Source: Cyanoderma ruficeps
Lineage: Eukaryota; Chordata; Aves; Passeriformes; Timaliidae
Assembly: GCA_008694505.1 (NCBI GenBank)
Contig: VZDJ01007753.1
Coordinates: forward strand, 9,705,666-9,769,665
Reading direction: 5' to 3'
Length of the DNA stretch: 64,000 bases
Positions 26,094-37,400 of this stretch are shown here, piece by piece. Every line of letters starts with the position of its first letter. Positions within the stretch are counted from its first letter, which is position 1. The notes under the pieces were generated by a model. The model was not told the origin of the DNA. It was given only the letters and a program-made list of their open reading frames with translations, and ran no database searches. Made by a program: the position numbers and the translations under genes.

Positions 26094-29000
26094 GAATGCG
26101 TAATTGAGAATCATGAATCTGCACTAGGGAAAAAAGTCTGCTGCATGTGTATTGGCTTAATGCAAATTATTACACCTGCGTTAGCTAAATGTTGAAGTTT
26201 TATTTGTGAATTCTGTTCATAATCATCATAAAGTAATAGTGCTATCAAATAGTTAAGCCTAGCTTTCAAAAGCACCATTCTAGCACACTCCCCAAATACC
26301 ATCTACGTCTGTGTATTTAGATAACAAAAGCAACTATGGCAAAAAAATCCCCCTGTGGGTGTGTTTTCTGCTCTAATTTGTGTTGGGTTCCTTATTCTCC
26401 CACTTGTTAATAAATGTTGAAGTTGACAATGCAGGAACAACCTGTCAAGGCAAGGATAATGAATTTACTAAAGTCAGAGGTCTTTTTCTCTATGTGTGAC
26501 AGTGTTTAAAGATATTTTACCACAGAAGAATATTTAAATGAGAAAACCATGTTTCCTATATTACAAAATTTTCTGAAACATCCTATCTGAATGAAATGAA
26601 GCTATACTCATTAGTCATATTAGGAGACACTAGCTGATTTCTGAGGCAGCTCAAAGAAGCTCCTTCTGAACAAACTTCAGCTTGAGATAAAGTTCTATAC
26701 TCCTAATACTTTTAAGACAGCTACCTGAAAGCAAAATCCATGTTTCATCCACGGTATTTGAAAATTAGGCTTCATATACTTCAGATACTATGTTACTAGG
26801 AAAAAAAAAACAAAGAAAATGCATGTAGCAAACTGCAACTACACTCATATTTTATATCTTTGAACTAAGAGTCTATGGAGTTAGGGAAGTTATCCTTTTT
26901 TTATACAAAATGGTTGTTGAATTAACTGAAACAGGCAATGTTAATCAGGGCTGAGGTAGGATGCTGGTGCGATTCCTTCTGGCTCTGTGCACAGTGAAAT
27001 CCACAACAGTTTATAAAACGTGAGAAAAGGCAGGAGAATTTCAGGGCAGCATAACTGTGATGGGCACGGTGTCAGCTATATAGAGAAAACTACTTCCATG
27101 TTTGCTGTCCTCATATACACTCCAAGGAAATAAAATTGCTTTCATGTTGGAGATTTGAGGATGGGTCTTCACTGCTGACAGTCCAGAACAAGGCCTGAAA
27201 CAAGTATTTGCACAAAGAAGCCTCTTAACAACCTGAAAAGGCCAAGATAGCGCTGTTCAGCGATCAGCAGTGAAACCCATTTGACGCCCTATATATTTTA
27301 GTGCAATTACAAACTGCAGTGGAATAGAAGATGAGGAACAAAATGCACGAATATAAAAAGCGCCTACATGTTTTGGACATCTGGAGAATGAAGCATATAT
27401 CCTTCAGCACGAGATAAAACTATCTGATGCAATTATAATTTCAGCATTATTGTACTGTGGCAAACTTGACGACTGGAAGTCAACGATAACAAGAAGCCTA
27501 ATGAACCATCTGCAAAATAGTCTCGGAATTACTGACGTTATCACAGAAGTAGTGACAAAATGTGAAAGAACACTGGAAAAATACATGCTGCTTCCAAACT
27601 TAGGAGATGGTAACTTAAAATGAGCCTGCATAGCCTTATGCTATTATGTGAATCAATGTTCCAAGGAGTAAGGGAGAGGGCAGCTGGAAAACAGAAGGAA
27701 AAGACTGAGACAGCCTTACATTGTGTTCCAGCACAGCTATGTGGACTGGCTGGTAGAACTTGCTTCTACTCACACGGAAAGGGCAACAGAATGCATAAGA
27801 CAAGCCAGTATTCTGTAATATATGGGATAATTAATGACCAAGATATTGCATATGTTGCTACAGTCATCTCAATTTCATTTCATAGGTATGCATAAACTTG
27901 GGAGGATTTAAAGCAATAGACAAAGCAAAGGGGATAAAAACAGCCAGCCTCCTTCAGAGAAGGGCATTTTCAAAATTCTATCTCTTCAAAATAGTAGTTG
28001 TTACAATGTTGAATGAAGTTTGCAAATGATTAAAGAATTACATAATTGCATGTGCAATATGCAGGAGTGCAATGATCTCAATGGAAAACTTACCTTGTCT
28101 GTGAAAGAGTTCATTTTACAGATCTGGCATCAGAAGTGAATATTCAGAATCTTGTTCAAAATCGTTAATTAGAATCATAATCAACCTTTCTGACATAGGC
28201 ACAGTCGTGAATTTGTGCTAAGCACATATGCACCATTTGGTTGTATTGCAAGATAATGAGAAACACCTATGCTTAATTTATGCTTTAATAGCATATAATA
28301 TGACTTACTCTGCCAGTCACTCTAGTTCCCACATGTAGGACCTTTGAATGCACGTAGATTTTTCAGGTAAATTTAAATTTAAGTTAAGTATCTTTGTTCT
28401 TTGTTTTAAATTAAATAAGCTCCTGTTTCCCCTTTTTTGTGTTTAGATTATGACACATCCTTGCTGAGAGAAAGGGGATATCATATATTGTATCAATACA
28501 GAAGGAAGTTCCAAAGTTGATAGCACTTTAATATGCAGCTTGAAAACTGTTCTTGTTTCTGAGATAGATTTATACTATTAACAGATATGGAGGAGCTGTT
28601 TTATTATTCAAATAAAACCAAATGGCTTTTTTAGGTGAACTTTTTCACCCTCTATGTAACTATACTGTATACACTAATGCACTTTCTGGAAATGTCTCTA
28701 GCTACAAGCTTTGTATCAATAACTTGAAAAACAAAATTGTGAGCAGGTAACCTAAAATGTTAAGACTTTGTTCAAATTTGTAACACAAATTCCAAGGTTA
28801 ATAAAATATTTCTGGATAAAATATATCCAACATGAGAATGGAATTAGCTGTTATCCTTAAGAGTCAATAGTATTTTAGGCCACAAAAATCCACATAATCA
28901 TGGATGGCATGAACTGGTAACCAAAAGACACCAACCTGAGCTCAAACAGCTGAATTGAACACCGAACTGAAGGAAGAGGAGAAGAAAATCTTTCCTATCT

Positions 29001-29929
29001 GACATATTCAAAATAAAGTAATGTGTAATTACTTTACCCATAATAAATAAATTTTATTTTAAATTTTTAGAAAATAATTTTTTCCATTTTAGAAGAAGTC
29101 AGAGGTACAATTTTCTTGCACGCAAACCAGAAAAAATGACATACACAATTAGAAAAAGTCTAAATAAATGAAAATGAAAATTACTTGATCACTAGGATTT
29201 GAAGTTCAATAAAACTATCCTGTGACAACTTAAGTAATCAAGGATATTTACAAAATTTCAGAAGTACTTACAAGGATATCAAAAAAAATTAGCTGTACCT
29301 CATTGAGAGGGATGATAACTGAAATAAGAATCTTGAAAGTAAGGTTAGAGCAGAAAGCAAGTAGCAAAACAAGTGGAAATGCTTGTCTGGGTGAAAAGTC
29401 TTCATCTTCACCAGCTGGGTCATACTGTCTTTTGGTTTCAAGAGGAATCCACACCTCTTCAGGTTCTCAACCCTACACTTAATTTAAGAGTCAGTATGTC
29501 TCTGTACAGGGAAATAGCAGAGTGAAAGGCAAAAGTGGGTCCTAATGCAATAAATTATTACTACTGGTTAAACATTACCTGTTTTAACACAGAGTACTCA
29601 GCCAGATGACACAGTGATTTATCTCTCCTTTCATCTGCTTCTGCTGCAAAGAAAATTACAAGTAATTGTTATCATCCTATACTCAAATAGTGTATTTACT
29701 AGCAGTGTCTGTTTGTGTATAATTTTCTGATCCAATTATCCAGACTCAGAATAAACAGGGGAGTTTCATGCAGTCTCCCCTGTGTTATCTGTCCTCAAAA
29801 ATCAAGGACACGAAGCAAAGGATTCAGCCTTTTCAAGAACAGAATAGGCTTCTCCCTGCAGCAGCTATTTTGTGAGCTGTAAAGCAGTGCAAATCTACTG
29901 GTATCTGGCAAAAATACCTATTTGTGATC

Positions 29930-30055
29930 GCTTGGGTTTTTTTGTTTCATATGGTTGTTTTTTTCTTGCTTGGGGCTTTCTGCTTGTTTTGGTTTTGGTG
30001 GGGGGGTTGTTTTTGTTGTTTGTTGATTGTTTTCATCATGGACCTAACATTTCTT
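29930..30055. repeat. G/T-skewed low-complexity tract
   Basis: Dominated by T with G interspersed (runs such as TTTTGGTTTTGGTGGGGGGG and TTGTTTTTGTTGTTTGTTG). It includes a G7 run near 30000. It produces overlapping spurious open frames (29872-30057, 29924-30169). It has the same composition, on the opposite strand, as the A/C tracts at 43.0 and 50.3 kb. Confidence 0.8.
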
Positions 30056-30965
30056 AAAAAAAACACCACTTGCTATGAGTTATCAAACATTGCTATCTTC
30101 ATTTTCTTTTTTCTCTCTTACTCCCCTTTTCCTTTAGATGTATATGAGAGCCTTTTAATGGGTCTTTAAATAAGTACCTGATGTTATACACAGATTTGCA
30201 TGATCGAAAGACAATGCTGAAATTACTTAGAAAAAAGTTAATGAAGCAATCTGGCTATAAAGCATCTGGTGAAGAGGCAGCAGATAAATATATGGTATCA
30301 TCAGGAAAAACAAAACATAAAAAACCCCTCACAGCTGAGTTGTGGAAGTATAGTGACAGAATAACGCATTAGTTTTATATTTTGCATTATAATGACTGAA
30401 ACACAAAACACTACCTACCTGGAAGACTAAAATGATACCACCATTGTTATCTCAAGGACTCCTTAATTAGAAGTCATGGGAATCTGCATTTTTGCTGCTG
30501 TTAGAAAAATGAATTTAAAAAAGTAGGAATTTGAAAAAACTCTTATCTTGTTTTCTATGACTATGGAAGAACCAAATGCAATTAGATACACAGGTATAGG
30601 GAAAAAGGAGAAAGAATTCAAAGCTCTCAACCCAGTTCTCTACCACTAGAGGCAACTGATAGATGGCTGGAAATTTTCTTTTACTTTCAAGCTTTTGATT
30701 ATTCCTAGGCATTTTTTATTCCATTTCTACTTTCATTTATAGCTTTGAACTTTGTGATGGAATCTTATATCCATCCTAAATCCTGCATGCTGTGTGTGAA
30801 TGGAAGAACTAAAATGGCATGGGATTGCAATTATCTTGCTGAATAAAGCACCACTACATAGAAAACATAGAAGTCGATCCCCTGATCATTCTGAGCCTTA
30901 CTGAAGAGAGATTCTGCCATCTCTCTTTGCTAAACCCTGTCTAGCCTTAAGGAAAGTTCATGTCT

Positions 30966-31520
30966 AGAATCGTAGAATATCGTGAGGTGGAAAGTACCCA
31001 CAAGGACCATGAAGTCCAACTCTCACTCAGGATACCACAAGAGTCACACCCTGTGCCTGAAAGCATTTTCCAAACACTTCTTGAACTCTGCCAGGCTGGT
31101 GCTCTGACCACTTCCCTAGGGAGCCTTTTCCAGTGCCCAGCCACCTCTGGATGAAAAACCTTTTCCTAACATCCGACTTAAATCTCCTCTGACACAACTT
31201 CAGGCCATTCCCTCAGGTCCTATCACTGCTCACCAGAGAGAAGAGATCAGTGTCTGCCCCTCCTCTTTCCCTCAAGAGGAAGCTGTAACTGCAGTGAGGT
31301 TTCCCCTCAGTCTCCCCTTCTCCAGGCTGAACAGACCAAGTTACCTCAGCCACTCGTCATACAGCTTCCCCTCCAGGCCCTTCACCATCGTTGTAGTCCT
31401 CCTCTGGATGTTGAAGTCCAAAGGATGTTATATCCCTCTTATACTGTGGTGCACCCAGGACATGAGGTAAGGCCACTCCAGCACAGAGTAGAGAGGGACC
31501 ATCACTGTCTACCTGTCAGA
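30966..31520 (-). mobile_element. CR1 LINE, longest recent copy in the window, antisense
   Basis: Plus strand starts AGAATCGTAGAATATCGTGA, the reverse complement of the CR1 3' end. It proceeds through 'ctgccaggctggtgctctga', 'gggagccttttccagtgccc', 'aaaaccttttcctaacatcc', 'caggccattccctcaggtcc', 'cagtctccccttctccaggc', 'ttcaccatcgttgtagtcct' and 'gtggtgcacccaggacatga'. This is about 555 bp of 3' untranslated region and the very end of ORF2. It is far less mutated than the other copies and GC-richer than the surrounding DNA. It is 5'-truncated near 31520. Two mirror-image short frames (30947-31144 minus, 30960-31154 plus) lie in it and are not genes. Confidence 0.96.
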
Positions 31521-32599
31521 AATCTCTTTCCACAACCTGAGCCATTCAACAAATATGATTTTTTTTGTGGCAAAGGGCTTCAGACAGTCAAAGGTCAATG
31601 TTGATCTAAAGATTTTATGGACAGTGAGGTGGTAGGAGTTTATGGTGCAGCACTGTAAATCCTGCACAAACAAATGTAAAGAACAACATATAAAGAACTA
31701 TTTCCATATTTTTCCCTTTTTCAAACATTTGATAGCCAAAATTCCATTAAAAATAGGTGTTTCATGAAAAAAACACATGCTGTTCTCTGAACTGAGTTAT
31801 GCTGCAGTTTATGCTAGAACTTCTTATCTGCAAGGATTTATCTAACATAGAAGAAAATAAATATTACAGTCACTGAGCAATACTGAACCAATTATGATGT
31901 AATAAACTACAAAGTACGTACATGTGTAAATACAATACCTTTTTTTAATGGTCATGAATGTTTTGTAAAGTTATTGAATATGCCAAAAATTGCATAATGC
32001 ACCTGAAAAATCTATTTACTGCCAAAAATTGCTCATACATCATCTACTGATTTCTCACAATTATTCATCAGTTGAATGAACTTTAAAGATTAATCAGTAA
32101 TTTTACATGAACAGTTAGTGCAATCCAAGTTCTGCTGAGAGAAATGGGGGATAATATTAAGCCCTGAGGTTTTCATTACACAATTATTGTAGTTTGGCTG
32201 CACTTATAATTTTACCCCACAAGGATAAATGGTCAAGAGTCATAATATGTAAATCACCATTCAAAGAATTGATGAAATTTAAAAGTATAGATCTTTAAAT
32301 TATATATATTAAGAACTACCCAACAATAGAATTTCATTTATAGACAACATTGAATATATTTACACAATGAGGCAACATGACAGCTTGATGCCAAATTCCT
32401 AAATAGGACAGATGAATTGCGAAATATATCACACATTAATATAAAAGTATTTCATTGTCTATTGAAATTATACAATCAGATTTTAAGACGTATTTGTAGC
32501 TGTCTGTAATGCCTCTTGTTAAATGGAAGAAATTTATCCTTAGCAGTATTTCCCCTTTTTGCAACCCACAATACTGGGTGCCGCTGTTCTTCTTCCATT
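31521..32599. other. Unique AT-rich non-coding DNA
   Basis: No gene, LTR or tandem repeat seen. Short ATAT runs occur near 32300. Confidence 0.55.
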
Positions 32600-32920
32600 T
32601 TCCATTCCCTAACTAGCTTTTTCCTCATCTTGTTTTTGTGCTAAATATTTTTCTTTCTTAACCTTGCACTTATTCTTATTAAATTCCATTCTGCTTTTTC
32701 CAGTCATTTTCCCAATTCCATTAGCGTACTTTTGATTCTAATCCTGTGAAAGAGTCTTAGAGCTCTTAATAGTTTAATACCATTCCCATCTCTACCAAAT
32801 GGAGGTCATCCTTTCTCTCTATTCCATCATACAGACCATCAGTGAAATTACTGAAGAGAACTCAATTCACAGACATCTGCAAAACTTAACTGAGACATCC
32901 TTCTCTTTTGATAGCTTCTC
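32600..32920 (-). mobile_element. Ancient CR1-type LINE remnant, antisense
   Basis: Blocks such as 'accttgcacttattcttatt', 'aaattccattctgctttttc', 'cagtcattttcccaattcca', 'gtttaataccattcccatct' and 'acagaccatcagtgaaatta' follow the order of the reverse-complemented 3' half of old CR1 elements (sense-strand equivalents of 'ttgcatttattcatattaaatttcat', 'gtatcatctgcaaa', 'agatcatttatgaa'). Divergence is high. The match ends near 32920, where the sequence switches to the Penelope-like segment. The first ~40 codons of the 166-codon frame starting at 32799 lie in this remnant. Confidence 0.5.
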
Positions 32921-32924
32921 TCCA

Positions 32925-33780
32925 CTCCTGTGTTATGACAAGCTTTTCAAGAGCTACAATGACAAAGAGCTGTTAAATAATTGTATCACTGTGTCGACAC
33001 TATGCCTAAGATTTATAGATGACATCTTTATTATCTCGATTGGAAATCTGGACTCTCTTATTGATTTTTACCACAAATTCAATAATAACCATTCTCCATC
33101 AAACTGTCACTGCAACACTCATGTACCAGCACCATTTCCCTACAGCAACATCAGCAGTGTAACCTCCAAACATGATAAATGGAAAACTAAAGGCCAGCAC
33201 ATATACAGGCTCCTCAGAAGCCTTTATATACAGCAGATCACTCACAGTGCTCACCTTAGCAATAAAGAAGATTTTTGTATGTCAGAATTGCTCATGTAGA
33301 AAAGAATTTCAGAAAAGGTGTGAAACAGCATTTGAAGAAATGTTGAAGTAGATGACACCTCCACCCATCACCAAATGTACATCTTCTATTGTCACACCCC
33401 ATCCTCTCCCAGAAGCTATACAAAGTGTATTTAAATAGCTACGAGTTGTAATACAAGAAACTTCTTGCTCTTCAAACAGCCCTGTAGCCTCACTAAATTG
33501 CTTCTGAAAGGAAACTCCTTGTCCTCTCAAGCACACTAAATGAATATAGGCTTCCTTGAATAAAAAACGGAGAATGTACCTACCACTCCAGTACTACAAT
33601 AAATATTCTCAACTGCAGAACAATTAGCACCCTACAAATCTTTACAGCTGCATACTTCCTCCAGTGAAAAATACTCTTATGGCAAATGTAGAGGTGAAAT
33701 TAAGCACCTTTTCCATACAAGAATAATAATTCACATAGAAAATATGCATGGGACCACACACTTTTAATGAAGGAACACAT
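32925..33780 (+). pseudogene. Decayed Penelope-like retroelement fragment (RT and linker)
   Basis: The open frame 32799-33299 (166 codons) contains LRFIDDIFIIS at residues 70-80. It matches the catalytic C motif of reverse transcriptases in the form typical of Penelope-like elements (RYIDDIF.IW), followed by GNLDSLIDFYHKFNNNH, which fits the usual 'G....L..F...LN..H' helix. In the next frame over, SIKLSLQHS resembles the following 'H.SIKFT...S' block, implying a frameshift near 33095. About 660 bases downstream and back in the original frame, YGKCRGEIKHLF (33678 onward) fits the C.KC segment that opens the linker/endonuclease part of these elements. Several stops separate them, so it is dead. 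Known: Penelope-like elements encode RT plus GIY-YIG endonuclease. Inferred: family and extent. An alternative is a chance open frame. Confidence 0.5.
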
Positions 33781-34226
33781 CCTATGAAATTCACATTCTA
33801 CTATATTTTTAGTCTTGAACCAAAATAAGAACCTGTTAAACTGCTGAGAAAAGATTCTGCAAACTAAAATGACTAATTAATTTCTGAGAGGTTTTTTTCA
33901 TACCTATAAAAAATTGGGAGTTTGATAAATTAGTCTTCCGGTCCTCTTCTAACCTTTCTTTGCATAGTATAAACTGTTGTCTACTTTTCCTTGCATAATT
34001 TAATTATTTCAATTACTTTTCTCCCCACTCCTTTTCTGGCCCCTACACACGAAATATCTTTTTGACTCTGAAATACAGTCAAAACTGAGCAATTTTTTAA
34101 AGTTTGTGTTTAGAAGACTATTTCTTCTGTCTCAGGCCTAAGCTATGTATGTTTGCTGAAAAGATTGTCTAATTATTCTAATTATATAAATTGGTCTTAA
34201 AAGAGATACCAACTTCATTTACAGAT
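33781..34226. other. Short non-coding interval
   Basis: Nothing recognised. It may contain further unrecognisable downstream parts of the Penelope-like fragment (where the endonuclease domain would lie), but no GIY-YIG signature could be read. Confidence 0.4.
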
Positions 34227-34425
34227 ACAGAATCAGTTAGGTTGGAAAAGACCTCTGAGATCATTGAGTCCAACCTATGACTGAGCACCACCCCATCAAC
34301 TAGGCCATGGCACTGGGTGCCACAGGTGTTTTCTAAAACACCTCCTGGAATGGCCACACCACCTACTTGGCCAGTCCATTCCAATGTTTAATCACTCTTT
34401 CTGTGAAGAAATTCCTCTGAAATAG
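34227..34425 (-). mobile_element. CR1 LINE 3' fragment, antisense
   Basis: Begins ACAGAATCAGTTAGGTTGGA then AAAGACCTCTGAGATCATTG and AGTCCAACC, the reverse complement of the CR1 terminus. Continues with 'gcaccaccccatcaactagg', 'ccatggcactgggtgccaca', 'acacctcctggaatggccac' and 'aatcactctttctgtgaaga'. These internal blocks belong to a different CR1 subfamily from the 31-kb copy. About 200 bp, 5'-truncated. Confidence 0.92.
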
Positions 34426-37400
34426 AGAGTAGATCCAGAAGAAATGCTTTGAGACTTTCTTTATAAAGTCTGAGGTATTAAATACAGATGAAGTAAAGAG
34501 AGGTAGAGAGCATTCAGGATACGTTAGTGTTCAGGATCTCATGGGATGTTTTCCACAATTTCTTGTATGTTTTTCTGTACTAGGCACATATATCAGTGCA
34601 TCTCGACAGCTAAAGGAATGATTAGGTAGTGTTTCACAATACCATTCCCTAGAGCTCTACTGTATGAGGTGAAAGTCAAATTGTACTGAAAACTGTCAAG
34701 GGCATGAGGAGAGTGACTGAACCTATTCAGCTACACTGTAGAAGGAAATGCAGCTCCTGCACTCAGAATTTGAGTGGTACATGGAAGACAAAGCAGCTTT
34801 ACTGAAACAGTTACTTGAGAAGAAGAGTCATTTGAGCTAAGGACTGAAAAAGAAAAATTGCTTGATACCGATGGAGCAAGTCTGGAGATAAAGACAAATT
34901 GAGCAGAGATGACAATGAGGATCAATGACTTTGTAAATGTCTGGTTTTCACTCTGCCAGAGAGGGAGTTGACAGGCACCTCTCAGATTCTATCAGCTGGA
35001 GAGATATAGCTATTTCTGGAAATAAGCCAGAAATATGTACATTGCTCTCCCTGATATAATTCCTTGGCTTAACTACAATTTTATTCTTGAAACCAAGTAT
35101 TTAATTCTCTTTTCCTTGTTCTCAAAGGAAGATGTTAGTGGCCTGTGCAAGGAAGATTACCTCAGATATGAGTGATAGCCTACACTTCCCCAATTACATT
35201 TGAAAGTACCCTTTCTGAAGCTTTAATTTAAGCTTTGTGTCTTCTGGGGCACAGGTACTGCATTTAATCCTACCCAATTCTCAAATATTCACTAGCTGCA
35301 GGTATGTAGCAGATGGATGTCAGCAATACTGTGAGTAGTCTTCTAAGTTTTGTGAGTCAGATTAAATTTGTTTCACACAAATAGACGCTCGCTTTCTTTG
35401 TATCCAGCTTTTATAAATCAGTCTTCTGGATTCCCTGTCCTGGGAATCTCTCTGACAGAGGACTGTGAATTATGGGAATTTGCTGGTGGAGCAACAAAAA
35501 TGTTACTGCATCTTTGGACTGAGTTTTTAACCTTTGTTCCACAATATTCTTCCCTAGTACAACACCAGAATCTTAATGCAAAATCTGCACACATAACTTC
35601 TTATGTTTTCAGAAACTAAGCTTTTGAAATATGCTGATGCCCATTTGAATAGTGTTTGTGCCTTAGCTGAAGAGAATATAGTCTTGTTCTACCCTTAAGA
35701 AGAGATGCTGCATCTGGACTTTCACCTCTGCTGCCTTTCCAAACAATTCCACCTTCTTTCTGTTATTTTTCAAGGTTTTCTTGACAAGTGAGTACAGAAA
35801 TGAAGAGATAAAGCCTGACTGACTCAATTTGTCTCAGGTGCATAGCCTACAGTGACATTGAAGAGATTAATGCACTACACCAAATCACCCCCTGGGCATC
35901 CAAATCCAACCTGGGGGCATCTTTTAAATTTCTATCTTCTTTTTTTTTTTTTCTTTAAACGAACACGACAAAATGAAAATATACAGTCAAGGATTTTCTC
36001 CCTTGCTCTTCTCAAATTGCATCCATGCTTTGATTTTCAAGGTAATAAGAGGTGCAAAAGAGCAAGTTTGCTAGAAATGTGTAACCACAGATATTCATTA
36101 GGAAACATGCTCCTCAAAGATGAACTGTGAGGGGTTTTTAATCAACATTTAAATAGTACATGTCTATTCTGAATAACATTTGTCCAGCTTCAAAGAATAA
36201 TCTGCACAGACCTTTGTGTCACTGGCACTAGGGAAGGCTATAGTGCATTAAATTCATCATGTGCGACGTATGTTAAACCTTTAGATTGTTTGCTGTTGGG
36301 CTACTACAAATAGTCATTATAATTCTGCATGATGACAAGACGTTGCTCAGGAGTCAAAACTGCAGGTTGGAAAATCATCTTGTTAATATATTCAACAGCA
36401 TATTGAGAATGAGAAATGTCAAAGAATTTATTTCAAAATGCAAGCACAGGTTCACTTCCTTAGGCTATAAAATTTTATTCATGTGAGTTTCTACTGAACT
36501 TTTCCCTACAAGCTTCTGGTTTCTTGCTATACATATATTTCAGAAGCCACTGTGAATGCTGCCCCATGTAACCTAAGAAAGGCAATCCTATAACTTGAAA
36601 AACCACTGAAACATTCAGATATTCTCCTATCAAGTGACTCAAGAAGATATGGTATTATGCTTCAAAGCAAGGTTTTTAAATTAGAAGGTGGAGGTGCCAT
36701 TGAGAGTGCTGCATCGTGGCATTTGCCTTGATTTTCTAAGGCATGTCTCCTGAAGGATGGCATGTGCCGCCCTCCTGCTCCATACCCTTATGTTTATATT
36801 ATCATTTGTAACCCCAAGAAGTTTCTCAGCTAAGTTGGCTGCACACAGCCTATGGTGCATTGCAGAATCAGAGGAAAAAGGATATTCTATTTCTTTGAAA
36901 ACTCAGACATTAAGTTGCTGTAATAGATGTATTCTACCATCTTGTCCGCACATATGCATTAAAATCCAATTTCACCAACTTTCTCACTGATGTGTACAAG
37001 CAGTTATTCTAACAAAGTCAAAGCATCCATTAGAAGGCAAGGACTTCTCCTCAAGGCTCAGGGATGGCTTCAAGGGATGTAAAGACAGCCCTTAAAAGAG
37101 TTAAAACTACATAAGATAACATAAGCCTCTTGGAAGGCAAATTTAAACTCAAGTAACCCTTTAGGGATAGAATAGCTTCGAGGATATGAAACAGCTTTAC
37201 AGCAGCAGAACAAACTGAAGAGAAAATTAAAGTGGCAAGGACGCACTGACAGAAAAGTAAAGGATAATCCCTTCAAGCTATGTGAACGTAGATGGCTGCA
37301 TACCAAAGGTTAGTAATATGGCTCAAAGTGCTTTTTAGTGTCTTCACTCTGTCTTCACTAACGCTTTCAGAAGAACCACCTTCTCTTCACCCTTTTCTGT

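Larger units (their letters stand above)
25561..30965. other. Unique non-coding DNA; one short perfect palindrome
   Basis: No exon or repeat copy recognised. Contains a perfect inverted repeat at 26070-26093 and a strongly G/T-skewed tract at about 29930-30055, both listed separately. Open frames up to 91 codons (27620-27895) carry no recognisable domain. Confidence 0.5.

Noticed and set aside
30181..30372. 63-codon Lys-rich plus frame after a pyrimidine-rich TTTAG
   Set aside because: The intervening sequence has stops before the frame begins, and the Lys richness simply follows A-rich DNA.
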